From DASWJZ01 sp964440525 (GTDB lineage Bacteria > Pseudomonadota > Alphaproteobacteria > Rhizobiales > Afifellaceae): 64,000 nt of DNA. Below, piece after piece: positions 1 to 8,427 of this stretch. A model generated the notes under the pieces. That model saw only the letters and a program-made list of their open reading frames with translations, made no database searches and was not told the origin of the DNA. The position numbers and the translations under genes were made by a program. The number at the start of each line of letters is the position of its first letter. Within the stretch, counting starts at the first letter, position 1. The DNA is taken from the NCBI GenBank assembly GCA_964440525.1, contig CAYTTC010000008.1, forward strand, positions 6,935-70,934, read 5' to 3'.

Positions 1-2
1 AC

Positions 3-635
3 GTGGCGCTCTCCGAGCTGCCGGATTTTTCCTGCCTCCCCGGCAAGGCGCAGGCGGAGCATCACACCGCCGGCATCATCATCGGCCCGAGTCTCAGCTA
101 TCTGGAGCGCGCTTTTCTCGACGCCAAGCGGGGCGGCTGGTCGAAGGAGCCGATCGTGGAGATGCTCATTCCCTCGACGCTCGACGACACGCTGGCGCCG
201 CCCGGAAAACACGTCGCGAGCCTCTTCTGCCAGCACGTGGCGCCGGAGCTGCCCGAAAATTTTGCCGACGGCAGCTCATGGGACGATCACAAGGAGACGG
301 TCGCCGATCTGATGATCGAGACGGTCAATGCCTATGCGCCGAATTTTCGCGCGTCGGTCATCGGGCGGCAGGTGCTTTCGCCGCTCGACCTCGAACGCAC
401 CTTCGGGCTTCTCGGCGGCGACATTTTTCATGGGGCATTGTCGCTCGACCAGATTTTTTCCGCCCGCCCGATGCTCGGCCATGCCGATTACCGCGCGCCG
501 ATCCCCGGCCTCTATATGTGCGGCTCCGGCACGCATCCGGGCGGCGGCGTCACCGGCGCGCCCGGGCATAATGCGGCGTGGGAAATCCTTCGGGACGTGA
601 AGCGCAAGCGCGTGGCTGCGGCGGCCGGCGCCTGA
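3..635 (+). CDS. NAD(P)/FAD-dependent oxidoreductase, C-terminal part
   Basis: This is the C-terminal 210 residues of a FAD-dependent oxidoreductase of the phytoene-desaturase/PYROXD2-like type. The frame is open to the left edge, and the GTG at position 3 is probably internal, so the gene is cut by the window. The strongest evidence is the C-terminal block (around residues 165-195) with LYMCGSGTHPGGGVTGAPGHN. In this family that glycine-rich segment closes the FAD site. The N-terminal dinucleotide-binding fold lies outside the window. Substrate cannot be read from this fragment. The next gene starts 15 bases downstream on the same strand and may be co-transcribed. Confidence 0.8.
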   Translation: MALSELPDFSCLPGKAQAEHHTAGIIIGPSLSYLERAFLDAKRGGWSKEPIVEMLIPSTLDDTLAPPGKHVASLFCQHVAPELPENFADGSSWDDHKETVADLMIETVNAYAPNFRASVIGRQVLSPLDLERTFGLLGGDIFHGALSLDQIFSARPMLGHADYRAPIPGLYMCGSGTHPGGGVTGAPGHNAAWEILRDVKRKRVAAAAGA

Positions 636-650
636 GAGAAGCGGCAGGCG

Positions 651-1166
651 ATGCGCGCATTCATCGCACGCCTCCGTCATCGCGACGCAGTGCTCGAAAA
701 CCTCAATTCGCTGCTGCTCCTCTATCCCCGCAAACGGCAGTTCGCCGCCGATTTCCCGGAGCTGAAGGCGGTCATGCGTGCGCATTGCGAGGCGGGAGTC
801 GCCGCCCCGTCCTCGGCGCTGCAGATCGCCGTGGGCATAATCGAAAACTTCCTCCGCCAGCTCGACGACCGCGGAAAGGCCGCGGTGCTCGACGCGCTCG
901 TGCAGACGGGGCGGCCGGGATTTTCGGAGATCGCCGCGGCGCGGCTCAAAGGCGAGCGCGGCGAGGAGCGCGACCCCGTCCGCTTCGCTACGCGGCTCGC
1001 CGGCGTCGCGATCTTCATGGCGGCGCGGATGGCGGAGGAAGGCACCCTCAGCCGCCGCGACTATGGCGGCTTTCTCGAAAAGCTCGCGAGTGCGCTTGGG
1101 GCAGACGCCGCACGGGAGCAGGAGCTCTCCCGCAGCTTCGCGCTGCAGGAGCATCGCCCGCTCTGA
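651..1166 (+). CDS. Uncharacterised 171-residue protein
   Basis: I do not recognise this protein. It is predicted to be soluble, rich in Ala, Arg and Leu, and mainly helical, with no signal peptide, membrane segment or cofactor motif. It follows the FAD oxidoreductase by 15 bases in the same direction, so it may share its transcript. A strong hairpin follows at 1185-1209. The codon pattern (GC-rich third positions) matches the neighbours, which supports it being a real gene. An antisense reading frame overlaps it but is the usual GC-rich shadow. Confidence 0.6.
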   Translation: MRAFIARLRHRDAVLENLNSLLLLYPRKRQFAADFPELKAVMRAHCEAGVAAPSSALQIAVGIIENFLRQLDDRGKAAVLDALVQTGRPGFSEIAAARLKGERGEERDPVRFATRLAGVAIFMAARMAEEGTLSRRDYGGFLEKLASALGADAAREQELSRSFALQEHRPL

Positions 1167-1184
1167 AGCTTTGGCGAAAAGAAA

Positions 1185-1209
1185 CAGGCGGGGCCGAAAG
1201 CCCCGCCTG
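1185..1209. terminator. Bidirectional rho-independent terminator
   Basis: A perfect 10-bp stem (CAGGCGGGGC / GCCCCGCCTG) encloses a five-base loop. Read on the minus strand it is followed by a T-rich run, and on the plus strand by TGTTTT a few bases on. It sits between the convergent ends of the gene ending at 1166 and the ABC substrate-binding gene ending at 1240. Confidence 0.85.
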
Positions 1210-1239
1210 CGCAGTGTTTTCAGCGTCGAACTTGTGCGA

Positions 1240-2262
1240 TCAGCCGCCGATGCAGGTGTCGACGTTGGCGGGCGTGCACACGTCGAGGCCCGTATAGGTC
1301 GGGTCGGCCGGAGCCGGCTTGCCTTCAACGATATCCTTGATCGCGTAGATGACCTTGTAGCCCATCTCAAACGGACGCTGGCCGACCTGTCCGGCCGAAA
1401 GGCCTTCTTTCATCAGGTCGATCTGGACGGGGAGCGTGTCGGCAACGACGAGCGCCAGCTCGCCCGACGCGATCTTGTCCTTGTACTGGCTAACGGCGGC
1501 CCGGTAAGCGTCCGGCACGAATTGCGGGAAGCCGCCGGTCGGAATGAACGCGTCGAGGTCGGGATACTTGCCCAGAATGTCCTCCAGCTGCTGCACCGAC
1601 AGCGGAAAATCGTCGTTCGTGTAGAGCGGGCATCCATCAACCTCGGTCCAGCCGTTGGTGTCTTCAAGGCGTGCGCCGGGCGGATCGCCGCGCTCGACGC
1701 CGGCGAGCGTGTCGCGAATACCCTGCATGCGCTCGTTGTGGTTGGCCGCGGCCGCGCCGCCCGACTGGATGCAGATCGTCCCGCCGTCCGGCTTGATCCC
1801 CTGGGCTAGCTTCGCCAGCTCCACGCCGATCTCGTAATTGTGCGTTCCGATATAGGCAACGCGCAGATCCTTGCTTTCCGGAAGCAGATCGGTGTCCCAG
1901 GTCAGGATCGGAATGCCCTTGGCCTTCGCCTCGGGCAGCACGCTCGCCATCGCAGCCGCATTGGCCGCGGCAACGGCAATGCCGTCGACGCCCTTGGCAA
2001 TCAGGTCCGCCACGATCTGCACCTGCTCGTCGCCGCCGCCGTGCTCCGGCGGGCCGGTGAAGAAGCACTCGACCTTGTCGGCGCCGATTTCGGCGACGGC
2101 TTTTTCGCAGCCGAGCTTGGCCTGATCGAAGAACGGGTTGTTCAGGTTCTTCGGCACCACCGCGATGACGAGCTTATCCTGAGCGCTTGCCTGACCGGCG
2201 AAGAACGCGCCGGCCACCATCGCGCCGGCGATGAAGGCTGCACCTGTCATATACTTTCTCAT
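1240..2262 (-). CDS. Sugar-type (CUT2) ABC transporter substrate-binding protein
   Basis: This is a periplasmic binding protein of the Peripla_BP_4 (ribose/fructose/rhamnose) family, 340 residues. The start at 2262 is chosen because GGGAGG lies just upstream and the protein then begins with a clean signal peptide (MRKYMTGAAFIAG... ending ASAQ). The mature start (KLVIAVVPKNLNNPFF) is the typical first strand and ligand loop of this family. It is the last gene of a transporter set (ATPase, permease, binding protein) that itself ends the long lut operon. The ligand is not readable; the operon suggests a sugar acid or a related hydroxy-acid precursor, which is inference. Confidence 0.9.
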   Translation of the reverse strand: MRKYMTGAAFIAGAMVAGAFFAGQASAQDKLVIAVVPKNLNNPFFDQAKLGCEKAVAEIGADKVECFFTGPPEHGGGDEQVQIVADLIAKGVDGIAVAAANAAAMASVLPEAKAKGIPILTWDTDLLPESKDLRVAYIGTHNYEIGVELAKLAQGIKPDGGTICIQSGGAAAANHNERMQGIRDTLAGVERGDPPGARLEDTNGWTEVDGCPLYTNDDFPLSVQQLEDILGKYPDLDAFIPTGGFPQFVPDAYRAAVSQYKDKIASGELALVVADTLPVQIDLMKEGLSAGQVGQRPFEMGYKVIYAIKDIVEGKPAPADPTYTGLDVCTPANVDTCIGG

Positions 2263-2314
2263 TCCATTCCTCCCTTGCTCACAAAAATGAAGCGCGCCGC
2301 TCATTGACCCGAGC

Positions 2315-3364
2315 TTAAGCACGCCTCCGCCCGCGAATCTTTTCAAGCAGAACCGCGAGAACGATGAAGACGCCGACAAAGGCGCCTTGCCAATTGGAAT
2401 CGATTCCCTGCATCAACAGGGAATTGCGGATGACCTCAAGCAGCGCGGCTCCGACGAAGGCCCCGAAGGGCCCGCCCTCGCCGCCCATCAAATTGGCGCC
2501 GCCGATGACAGTCGAGGCGATGACGCGGAGCTCGTAACCGGTGCCGAGCCCGTTGATCGCCGAGCCCTGCCACCCGACGATCAATATGGCGGCGATGGCG
2601 GCCGTCAGCCCGGAGATGACGTAAGCATGCACCTTCACCCGATCGACCGGCACGCCGGTCAGCCGTGACGCCTGCTCGTTGCCGCCGATCGAATAGAGGT
2701 GGCGTCCCCAGGTGGTGAGCCTCAGGATCACGCTGAAGAGAGCCGTAAGAAGGATCAGCACCCAGACGGGATGCGAGAGGCCGAGGAACTGGCCGCCGCC
2801 GATGATCTTGAACGTCGCGCCGGAGGGGCCGAATTCGTAGATCATCTTGTTTTCGGAGAGCACGATCGCGATCGACCGGGCGAACGAGAGCATGCCGAGC
2901 GTCACTACGAATGGCGAAAGGCCGACATAGGCGATCAGCAGGCCGTTGATCAGGCCGGTCGCCATACCGGTCAGCAAGCCCGCGCCGAGGGCGAAGTACC
3001 ATTGGTGGCCGGCCTGCAGCAGGACGCCGCATACCACGCCGACGAGTCCCATGATCGAGCCGACGGAGAGGTCGATGCCGCCGGTGATGATCACCGCAAC
3101 CATCCCGACCGCCATGATGCCAATGAAGGCGAAGTTGCGGGTGATGTTGTAGAAATTGGCGCGGCTCGCAAAGGCGTCCGGCTGCAGGAAGCACATCACG
3201 CCGACGATGACGATCAGTGCAACCGTGATCCAGAACGCCTGCATCGATATGAGCTTCTCGAAGAGCGTCTGCTCCTTGATGCCGACGACGTCCTCGATCG
3301 CCACCCCGCCCATTGGTCGCGGCGCAGCGCCAGCTGCCCCGGCAGGCGCTCCCTCAGGCTGCAT
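2315..3364 (-). CDS. CUT2-family ABC transporter permease (RbsC/FrcC-like)
   Basis: This is an inner-membrane permease of the BPD_transp_2 family, 349 residues, with about eight to ten hydrophobic segments. It carries the family signature GGIDLSVGSIMGLVG near residue 95 and the cytoplasmic loop SIGGNEQASRLTGV near residue 230. A 40-residue, Ala/Pro/Gly-rich soluble N-terminus precedes the first membrane helix. The start overlaps the end of the ATPase gene by 11 bases, so translation is probably coupled. It forms the channel for the binding protein encoded downstream. Confidence 0.92.
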   Translation of the reverse strand: MQPEGAPAGAAGAAPRPMGGVAIEDVVGIKEQTLFEKLISMQAFWITVALIVIVGVMCFLQPDAFASRANFYNITRNFAFIGIMAVGMVAVIITGGIDLSVGSIMGLVGVVCGVLLQAGHQWYFALGAGLLTGMATGLINGLLIAYVGLSPFVVTLGMLSFARSIAIVLSENKMIYEFGPSGATFKIIGGGQFLGLSHPVWVLILLTALFSVILRLTTWGRHLYSIGGNEQASRLTGVPVDRVKVHAYVISGLTAAIAAILIVGWQGSAINGLGTGYELRVIASTVIGGANLMGGEGGPFGAFVGAALLEVIRNSLLMQGIDSNWQGAFVGVFIVLAVLLEKIRGRRRA

Positions 3365-4094
3365 GGATGGCTCCAGTGATGAGGCCGGTCACCTCTTCCG
3401 GACTGGAGTCCTTGATCGCCTTCTCCGCCACTTTGCGCCCGCGTCGCATCACGAAGATGCGGTCGGCGACGGCGAAGACGTCTGGCATGCGGTGGCTGAT
3501 GAGGACGATGGCGATGCCCCGGTCGCGCAGGCGCCGAATTAGGTCGAGCACCTGTGCCACCTGCCGCACGGAGATCGCGGCCGTGGGCTCGTCCATGAGC
3601 AGGATCTTGGATTCCGCAAGCCGCGTGCGCGCGATCGCCACGGCCTGGCGCTGGCCGCCCGACATGCGGCGGACGAGGTCGCGCGGCCTGGTCTCAGACT
3701 TGAGCTCAGCGAAGAGCTCGCCTGCCCGCTGGTACATCGAGCGAAAATCGAGGAACCTGAAGGGCCCGACGCGGTTCGCCGCCTCGCGGCCGAGGAAAAC
3801 GTTGGCTGCCGCGGTCAGGTTGTCGCAGAGCGCCAGATCCTGATAGACGATCTCGATCCCCTTCTGGCGCGCTTCGATCGGCTTGTGGAACTGCACCGGC
3901 TTGTCGTCCATAATGATCTCGCCCGAGGACGGTGCGAAATTTCCAGCGACAATCTTCACCAGTGTCGACTTGCCGGCCCCGTTGTCTCCCATGAGGCCGA
4001 GCACCTCGCCCGGCTCCAACGTGAGATCGACCTCGGTCAGCGCGGTGATCGCGCCGAAGTGCTTCGATATCTTGCTAAGCTGGAGAACAGCCAC
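3354..4094 (-). CDS. CUT2 ABC transporter ATP-binding protein, single-domain (FrcA-like)
   Basis: The protein has one ABC ATPase domain of 246 residues. The Walker A motif is GDNGAGKST, the signature is MSGGQRQAVAIAR, Walker B is ILLMDEPTAA and the switch histidine is in LISHR. RbsA- and XylG-type partners have two such domains in tandem; this one is single, as in the rhizobial fructose transporter FrcA. I chose the GTG at 4094, with GGAAG seven bases upstream, because the ORF extension to 4229 is not ABC-like and would overlap the hydratase gene. About 130 bases separate it from the upstream hydratase gene. Confidence 0.9.
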   Translation of the reverse strand: MAVLQLSKISKHFGAITALTEVDLTLEPGEVLGLMGDNGAGKSTLVKIVAGNFAPSSGEIIMDDKPVQFHKPIEARQKGIEIVYQDLALCDNLTAAANVFLGREAANRVGPFRFLDFRSMYQRAGELFAELKSETRPRDLVRRMSGGQRQAVAIARTRLAESKILLMDEPTAAISVRQVAQVLDLIRRLRDRGIAIVLISHRMPDVFAVADRIFVMRRGRKVAEKAIKDSSPEEVTGLITGAIHAA

Positions 4095-4225
4095 GTGACG
4101 GCTTCCACTCGACCTTAGACGTTTCCTCTCCGGCGGGCTGCGGGCCGGTATTTTTCGCGACGATAGGGAGGTCGGAAGGCGTTGTCCAGCGAGCGGCGCG
4201 GGTGCCTGGCCCGCCACCGGATGTG

Positions 4226-5014
4226 TCATCCGATGCGGACGCTGACGCTTCCCAATTCGCTGAAATCGGCCTCGACCTCATCGCCTCGATCAATAGGTAG
4301 CGGAATCATGCATGTTCCGGTTGTCACGACCTCGCCTGCCTTCAGGATCAGTCCCAAGCCCGATAGCTCGTTCGCGAGCCAGGTGAGCGCATCGAGCGGA
4401 CCTGCGAGGACGTTGGCGCCGCGTCCTTCCCGCTCGATCTTGCCGCGCACCACGCCGGTTACGCGATGCCCGGCGAGGTCCATTTCGCGCCAGGCGGCGG
4501 GCGCCGGATCGCCGAGCACGAAAAGATGCGCGCAGGCGTTGTCGGCGATCAGCTGCGGAGCTCCGACAGCGGTGAAATCGTCGTAGCGGGAATCGGGGAT
4601 CTCGATCGCAGGGTGGAGTGTCGCGACGGCATCCGTGACCTCGGCGATCGAGTACGGCTGAGCGCGAGGCGTGAGGTCGCGCGCCATGCGGAATGCAAAT
4701 TCCGCCTCGGCGACCCGCATGTGATTGGCACCGAGCGGCAGCGCGGCGCCGCTCGCGAAAGCCTTCTCGCGCAAGAGCCGTCCCGCGAGCGGCGCGTCGA
4801 CATTGATGTGCGACTGTCCGGCGGCGCTCGTCGCCGCAATCTTCCAGCCGAAAAGCGGCGCCCGGCTGCGGCCCTCCACCAGCGCCTGCACAGCATAGCC
4901 CTCGGCGCGCGTTGTCGGCCGGATTTCCGCCGGCAGCTCGGCCAGGCGGCGGCCCTCCTCCCAGTGCCGCCACACCAGGTCGGACGCGGCTCGGAGGCCG
5001 GCTTCGCTCAGCAT
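4226..5014 (-). CDS. 2-keto-4-pentenoate hydratase/decarboxylase family enzyme
   Basis: The protein has 262 residues and belongs to the MhpD/HpcG family. These enzymes use a divalent metal to hydrate 2-hydroxydienoates to 4-hydroxy-2-oxo acids or to decarboxylate related oxo acids. The metal-binding glutamates appear as AEAEFAF (residues 102-108) and EIP (138-140), and FGWKIAATS (55-63) matches the family substrate loop. It lies between lutC (12 bases away) and the ABC transporter in one direction. A hydratase is not a standard part of lactate or glycolate utilisation, so its presence suggests a more specific substrate for this operon. Confidence 0.85.
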   Translation of the reverse strand: MLSEAGLRAASDLVWRHWEEGRRLAELPAEIRPTTRAEGYAVQALVEGRSRAPLFGWKIAATSAAGQSHINVDAPLAGRLLREKAFASGAALPLGANHMRVAEAEFAFRMARDLTPRAQPYSIAEVTDAVATLHPAIEIPDSRYDDFTAVGAPQLIADNACAHLFVLGDPAPAAWREMDLAGHRVTGVVRGKIEREGRGANVLAGPLDALTWLANELSGLGLILKAGEVVTTGTCMIPLPIDRGDEVEADFSELGSVSVRIG

Positions 5015-5026
5015 TCCGGCTCCCGG

Positions 5027-5698
5027 CTAACCAACAACCAAGATATGGAGATCGCGCGGGCCGTGGGCGCCGAGGATCAATGTCTGCTCGATGTCGCCCG
5101 AGCGCGACGGGCCGGTGACGAGGTTCACCGTGCGCGGCAAGACACCGGGTCCATAGGTCTCGCGGATGCGGCGCCAGACCGTTTCGTAGTCGCCGGCGAT
5201 GTCGTCAGCGAACACCACGACGATATGCGTGTCGGGGAGGAAGTTCAGGGTTGTCGGGTTGTCCTCGCCAGATAGAAGCATCAGCGTGCCCGACTCGGCG
5301 ACGCCGGCGAAAGCGCGGCTCAGCGAAACGGCATCGTGGCCGTCGGACGCGCCAGTCAGGCGCTCCAGATGCGGCTCGCGGTCCCAAGGCAGGCTCGCGA
5401 GCACGAGATCGGCGCCCGAGCGTATCTGCATCGGAAGATTGTGGGCGCGAAGATGCGTGCCGACCGCCGCCGGCACGTCGTCCGGCGAGGCGAGCCGCTC
5501 GACGGTTGAGGAAACGCGTTCCGCCATCTCGCAAAACAGCGCAACGCGACCTTTGCGATCGCGCTTTCCCCGTTCAGGGATGAGGTTGGGCTGCGGGTTC
5601 TCGATCCGCGCGGCGACGGCTTGGGTCCGCGCGGCTTCATCCCCGGCGACGCCGAGCGCTCGCCTGACCTTGGCAAGCACCGCCTCGCGCGCGCTCAC
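5027..5698 (-). CDS. lutC: LutC-type lactate utilization protein
   Basis: The protein has 223 residues and is the LutC/YkgG subunit of the iron-sulfur L-lactate-oxidising LutABC complex. Typical blocks are the SADLVLASLPWD-like stretch, GVAESGTLML and PDTHIVVV. The gene starts with GTG at 5698 and overlaps the lutB stop by four bases (GTGA), so translation is coupled. In this locus the Lut proteins are encoded opposite glcDEF, so the cell carries two different iron-sulfur hydroxy-acid oxidase systems under one promoter region. Confidence 0.9.
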   Translation of the reverse strand: MSAREAVLAKVRRALGVAGDEAARTQAVAARIENPQPNLIPERGKRDRKGRVALFCEMAERVSSTVERLASPDDVPAAVGTHLRAHNLPMQIRSGADLVLASLPWDREPHLERLTGASDGHDAVSLSRAFAGVAESGTLMLLSGEDNPTTLNFLPDTHIVVVFADDIAGDYETVWRRIRETYGPGVLPRTVNLVTGPSRSGDIEQTLILGAHGPRDLHILVVG

Positions 5699-7116
5699 GC
5701 CTTTGCCCTGCCGGCTTTGTAGAGATCCATGAAGGTGCGACCGGACGGCGCCGGCATGTCGCGGTCTTTGGTCCAGCCGCCGGCGAGCGGCAGGCTCGCG
5801 AAGCGCCCGCGCCGGCGGCCCAAAATGCCGAGCGCGCGCATGGCGACGCGGGTGGCGAGACGATAGAGCCTCGGCCGCGTCGCGAAGTAGGCCCAGAGAC
5901 GGATGCCGTAGCGCTGCGTCGCCGGCGAGAGGCCGCGCTCGAACTCCTTCTCGCGCCAGTGCCGCATCAGCTTGGGAAGCGGGATCATCATGGGGCAGAC
6001 GCTTTCGCAGCGCCCGCAGAAGGTAGAGGCGTTCGGAAGGTCACGCGTCTTCTCCAGCCCGAAGATCGCCGGGTCGAGCACGGCGCCCATCGGCCCCGGA
6101 TAGGTGGCGCCGTAAGCGTGGCCGCCAACCGCGTGATAGACCGGGCAGTGGTTCATGCAGGCACCGCAGCGGATGCAGCGGAGCATCTCCTGATATTCGG
6201 TGCCGAGCATCGCGGTCCGGCCATTGTCCAGAATCACCACGTGGTATTCGGCGGGGCCGTCGGGATCCTCGGGCCGGCGCGGGCCGGTGGAGACGGTCGT
6301 GTAGACCGACATGTCCTGACCGGTGGCGGAGCGGGCGAGGAGGCGCAGGATAGTCGAGGCGTCCATCAGCGTCGGCACGAGTTTTTCGATCGACGCGATG
6401 ACGATGTGGATGCGCGGCAGGATCTGCGTCAGGTCGCCATTGCCTTCGTTGGTGACGATGATGGAGCTTCCAGTCTCGGCGACCAGAAAATTCGCACCGG
6501 TAATGCCGACATCGGCGGCGAGAAAGCGGTCGCGGAGGATGCCGCGCGCCTCGGCGAGCAGGCTCGTCGGCTCGGAGAGATCGCGATCGGGCGGCAAATG
6601 CGTATGGACGCGGCGGAAGTCGGCTTCCACCTGATCCTGATTCACGTGCACGGCAGGCGCGATGATGTGGCTCGGCACCTCGCCGCGGAGCTGAATAATG
6701 TATTCGCCGAGGTCGGTCTCCACAGCCTGGATGCCGTTCGCCTCGAGGTGCTCGTTAAGACCGATCTCCTCGGAGATCATCGACTTGCCCTTGGTCGCGG
6801 TCTTGGCGCCGACACTGCGGCAAATGCCGAGGATGATTTTCCGCGCGTCCTCCCCGGTCTCGGCGAAGTGCACATGCCCGCCGCAGGCGGTGACACGCGC
6901 CTCGTAGGCTTCGAGGTAGAGGTCGAGGTGGTCGAGCGTGTGATCCTTGATCGCGCGCGCCTGCTCGCGAAGCTCTTCGAACTCGGGAAGCGCCGCAACG
7001 GCCAGCGCGCGTTTTTCGATGAAGTTGTGGCGGACGTGGTTCAGCGCCCGCTGCAGCTGCGGGTCATCAAGCGCATGGCGGGCGTTCTCCTTGAACTTGT
7101 CAGCCGTGATCTGCAT
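5695..7116 (-). CDS. lutB: LutB-type iron-sulfur protein
   Basis: The protein has 473 residues. It starts with a DUF162/LUD domain and has two [4Fe-4S] ferredoxin motifs towards the C-terminus, CIRCGACMNHCPVY and CGRCESVCP. A DUF3390-like tail with basic residues follows. The ATG at 7116 is preferred over upstream in-frame starts because it gives the conserved LutB beginning and has GGAAG upstream. It is the electron-transfer subunit of LutABC. It starts 16 bases after the small secreted-protein gene that splits lutA from lutB. Confidence 0.92.
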   Translation of the reverse strand: MQITADKFKENARHALDDPQLQRALNHVRHNFIEKRALAVAALPEFEELREQARAIKDHTLDHLDLYLEAYEARVTACGGHVHFAETGEDARKIILGICRSVGAKTATKGKSMISEEIGLNEHLEANGIQAVETDLGEYIIQLRGEVPSHIIAPAVHVNQDQVEADFRRVHTHLPPDRDLSEPTSLLAEARGILRDRFLAADVGITGANFLVAETGSSIIVTNEGNGDLTQILPRIHIVIASIEKLVPTLMDASTILRLLARSATGQDMSVYTTVSTGPRRPEDPDGPAEYHVVILDNGRTAMLGTEYQEMLRCIRCGACMNHCPVYHAVGGHAYGATYPGPMGAVLDPAIFGLEKTRDLPNASTFCGRCESVCPMMIPLPKLMRHWREKEFERGLSPATQRYGIRLWAYFATRPRLYRLATRVAMRALGILGRRRGRFASLPLAGGWTKDRDMPAPSGRTFMDLYKAGRAKA

Positions 7117-7132
7117 GAGGGGCCGCTTCCAC

Positions 7133-7636
7133 CTACCAGGCGCAGTCTTCGGAAGAGCCGCGGCGGAGGACGAATTCGCCATGCTCGCCGCCCGCCGCCA
7201 GGTAATCGCGGCCGCCCTCACCGTTTTTCGCCAGCATTCCGGTCTGATCGTTCACGAGCTTGACCATGTCGCCGCCCGACCAGAGGACCTTGAAGCGCTC
7301 GCCGCTCGCCTCGCAATAATCGTTGGCGCAGGCCTCGCAGAGATAGCCGCCCTCGATCTTCACATAGCAGGCGCCGCTGAAGCCGAATCTCGTCCCGTAT
7401 CTCAGCGAATAGATGACGCTAGCGAGGAGGTCGTCCTCGAAGACCTGGAAATTTACCGCGATCTCAGTGACGCGCTGCCCCGGATGCGCTGCAAGGTGCG
7501 CGGCGGCGTAGGTGCGCGCGAAGCAGGTGTCATAGAGAGCCGAGGCCTCCTGCGAGGCGGCCTGCCCGGCGCCAGCGACGAGCGCTCCGCCGGTCAGAAA
7601 CGCGCGGACGAGCGCAGGCGGCCGAAAAATCCTCAT
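7133..7636 (-). CDS. Small secreted Cys-containing protein inside the lut operon
   Basis: The protein has 167 residues and I do not recognise it. Residues 1-29 look like a signal peptide (MRIFRPPALVRAFLTGGALVAGA, then AAS). The mature part has about six cysteines, including CYVKIEGGYLCEACANDYC, which suggests disulfides or a metal site in the periplasm. The gene overlaps lutA by four bases (ATGA) and ends 16 bases before lutB, so it is translated as part of the operon. LutA, LutB and LutC are cytoplasmic, so a secreted partner between them is unexpected. Confidence 0.75.
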   Translation of the reverse strand: MRIFRPPALVRAFLTGGALVAGAGQAASQEASALYDTCFARTYAAAHLAAHPGQRVTEIAVNFQVFEDDLLASVIYSLRYGTRFGFSGACYVKIEGGYLCEACANDYCEASGERFKVLWSGGDMVKLVNDQTGMLAKNGEGGRDYLAAGGEHGEFVLRRGSSEDCAW

Positions 7637-8427
7637 GCGCCCGCCTCTCCGATCGCCGGCTCGTCGGTCATGCCGGCGAGCACTTCGGCGACGTGGCGGG
7701 AGCGCGTCGCGCGGCCTTCGCGCTTCAGCTTGCCGGCCATGTTGAGCAGACAGCCGAGGTCGCCGGCAAGCAGCGTCTCGGCGCCCGTCTCGGCGATCCG
7801 CGCCGTCTTCTTCTCAACGATGGCGTTCGAGATATCGGGATATTTTACGCAGAACGTGCCGCCGAATCCGCAGCAGACATCCGCCTCCGGCAGCTCCCGG
7901 AGATCAAGCCCGGCGACCGTTCTCAGGAGCTGGCGTGGCTGCTGCTGGATGCCGAGCTCGCGCAGCCCCGAGCAGGAATCGTGATAGGTGACGCTTCCCT
8001 GGTGAGAAGCGGCAACCGAGGCGACGCCGAGCACGTCGGTCAGAAAGCTCACCAGCTCAAAGGATTTCGCGGCAATCGCATCGGCGCGCGGCGCCCATTC
8101 CGGATCGTCGGCGAAGAGTCCCGGATAATGCTTCTTGATCATGCCAGTGCAGGAGCCGGACGGCGCGACGACATAGTCGTATGGCGCGAAGGCCGTGATG
8201 ACGCCCTTCGCTACGGCCTTGGCGTCGCTCCGGTCGCCGGAATTGTAAGCGGGCTGGCCGCAGCAGGTCTGCGCCTCCGGCACCTCGACGCTGCAGCCAG
8301 CATCCTCCAAGAGCTTCAGCGCGGCAAAGCCGATGCTCGGGCGAAAAAGATCGACGAGGCAGGTGACGAACAGGCCGACACGTGGCTTGGCGGCTGCGGT
8401 CGCCAGCGGATGAGCAGGAGCGCTCAC
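7633..8427 (-). CDS. lutA: LutA-type (Fe-S)-binding protein
   Basis: The protein has 264 residues with two CCG (cysteine-rich) domains: QTCCGQPAYNSGD near residues 54-66 and DVCCGFGGTF near 190-200, plus SGSCTG and HDSCSG. This is the LutA/YkgE subunit of the lactate-oxidising complex. It starts with GTG at 8427 and overlaps the regulator stop by four bases (GTGA). It is therefore probably co-transcribed with the regulator from the promoter facing glcD. Confidence 0.9.
   Translation of the reverse strand: MSAPAHPLATAAAKPRVGLFVTCLVDLFRPSIGFAALKLLEDAGCSVEVPEAQTCCGQPAYNSGDRSDAKAVAKGVITAFAPYDYVVAPSGSCTGMIKKHYPGLFADDPEWAPRADAIAAKSFELVSFLTDVLGVASVAASHQGSVTYHDSCSGLRELGIQQQPRQLLRTVAGLDLRELPEADVCCGFGGTFCVKYPDISNAIVEKKTARIAETGAETLLAGDLGCLLNMAGKLKREGRATRSRHVAEVLAGMTDEPAIGEAGA

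Noticed and set aside
4095..4225. Extended N-terminus of the first CUT2 ATPase to 4229
   Set aside because: The added 45 residues are Arg/Ser/Pro-rich and not ABC-like, would overlap the hydratase gene, and a GTG with a good ribosome binding site exists at 4094.
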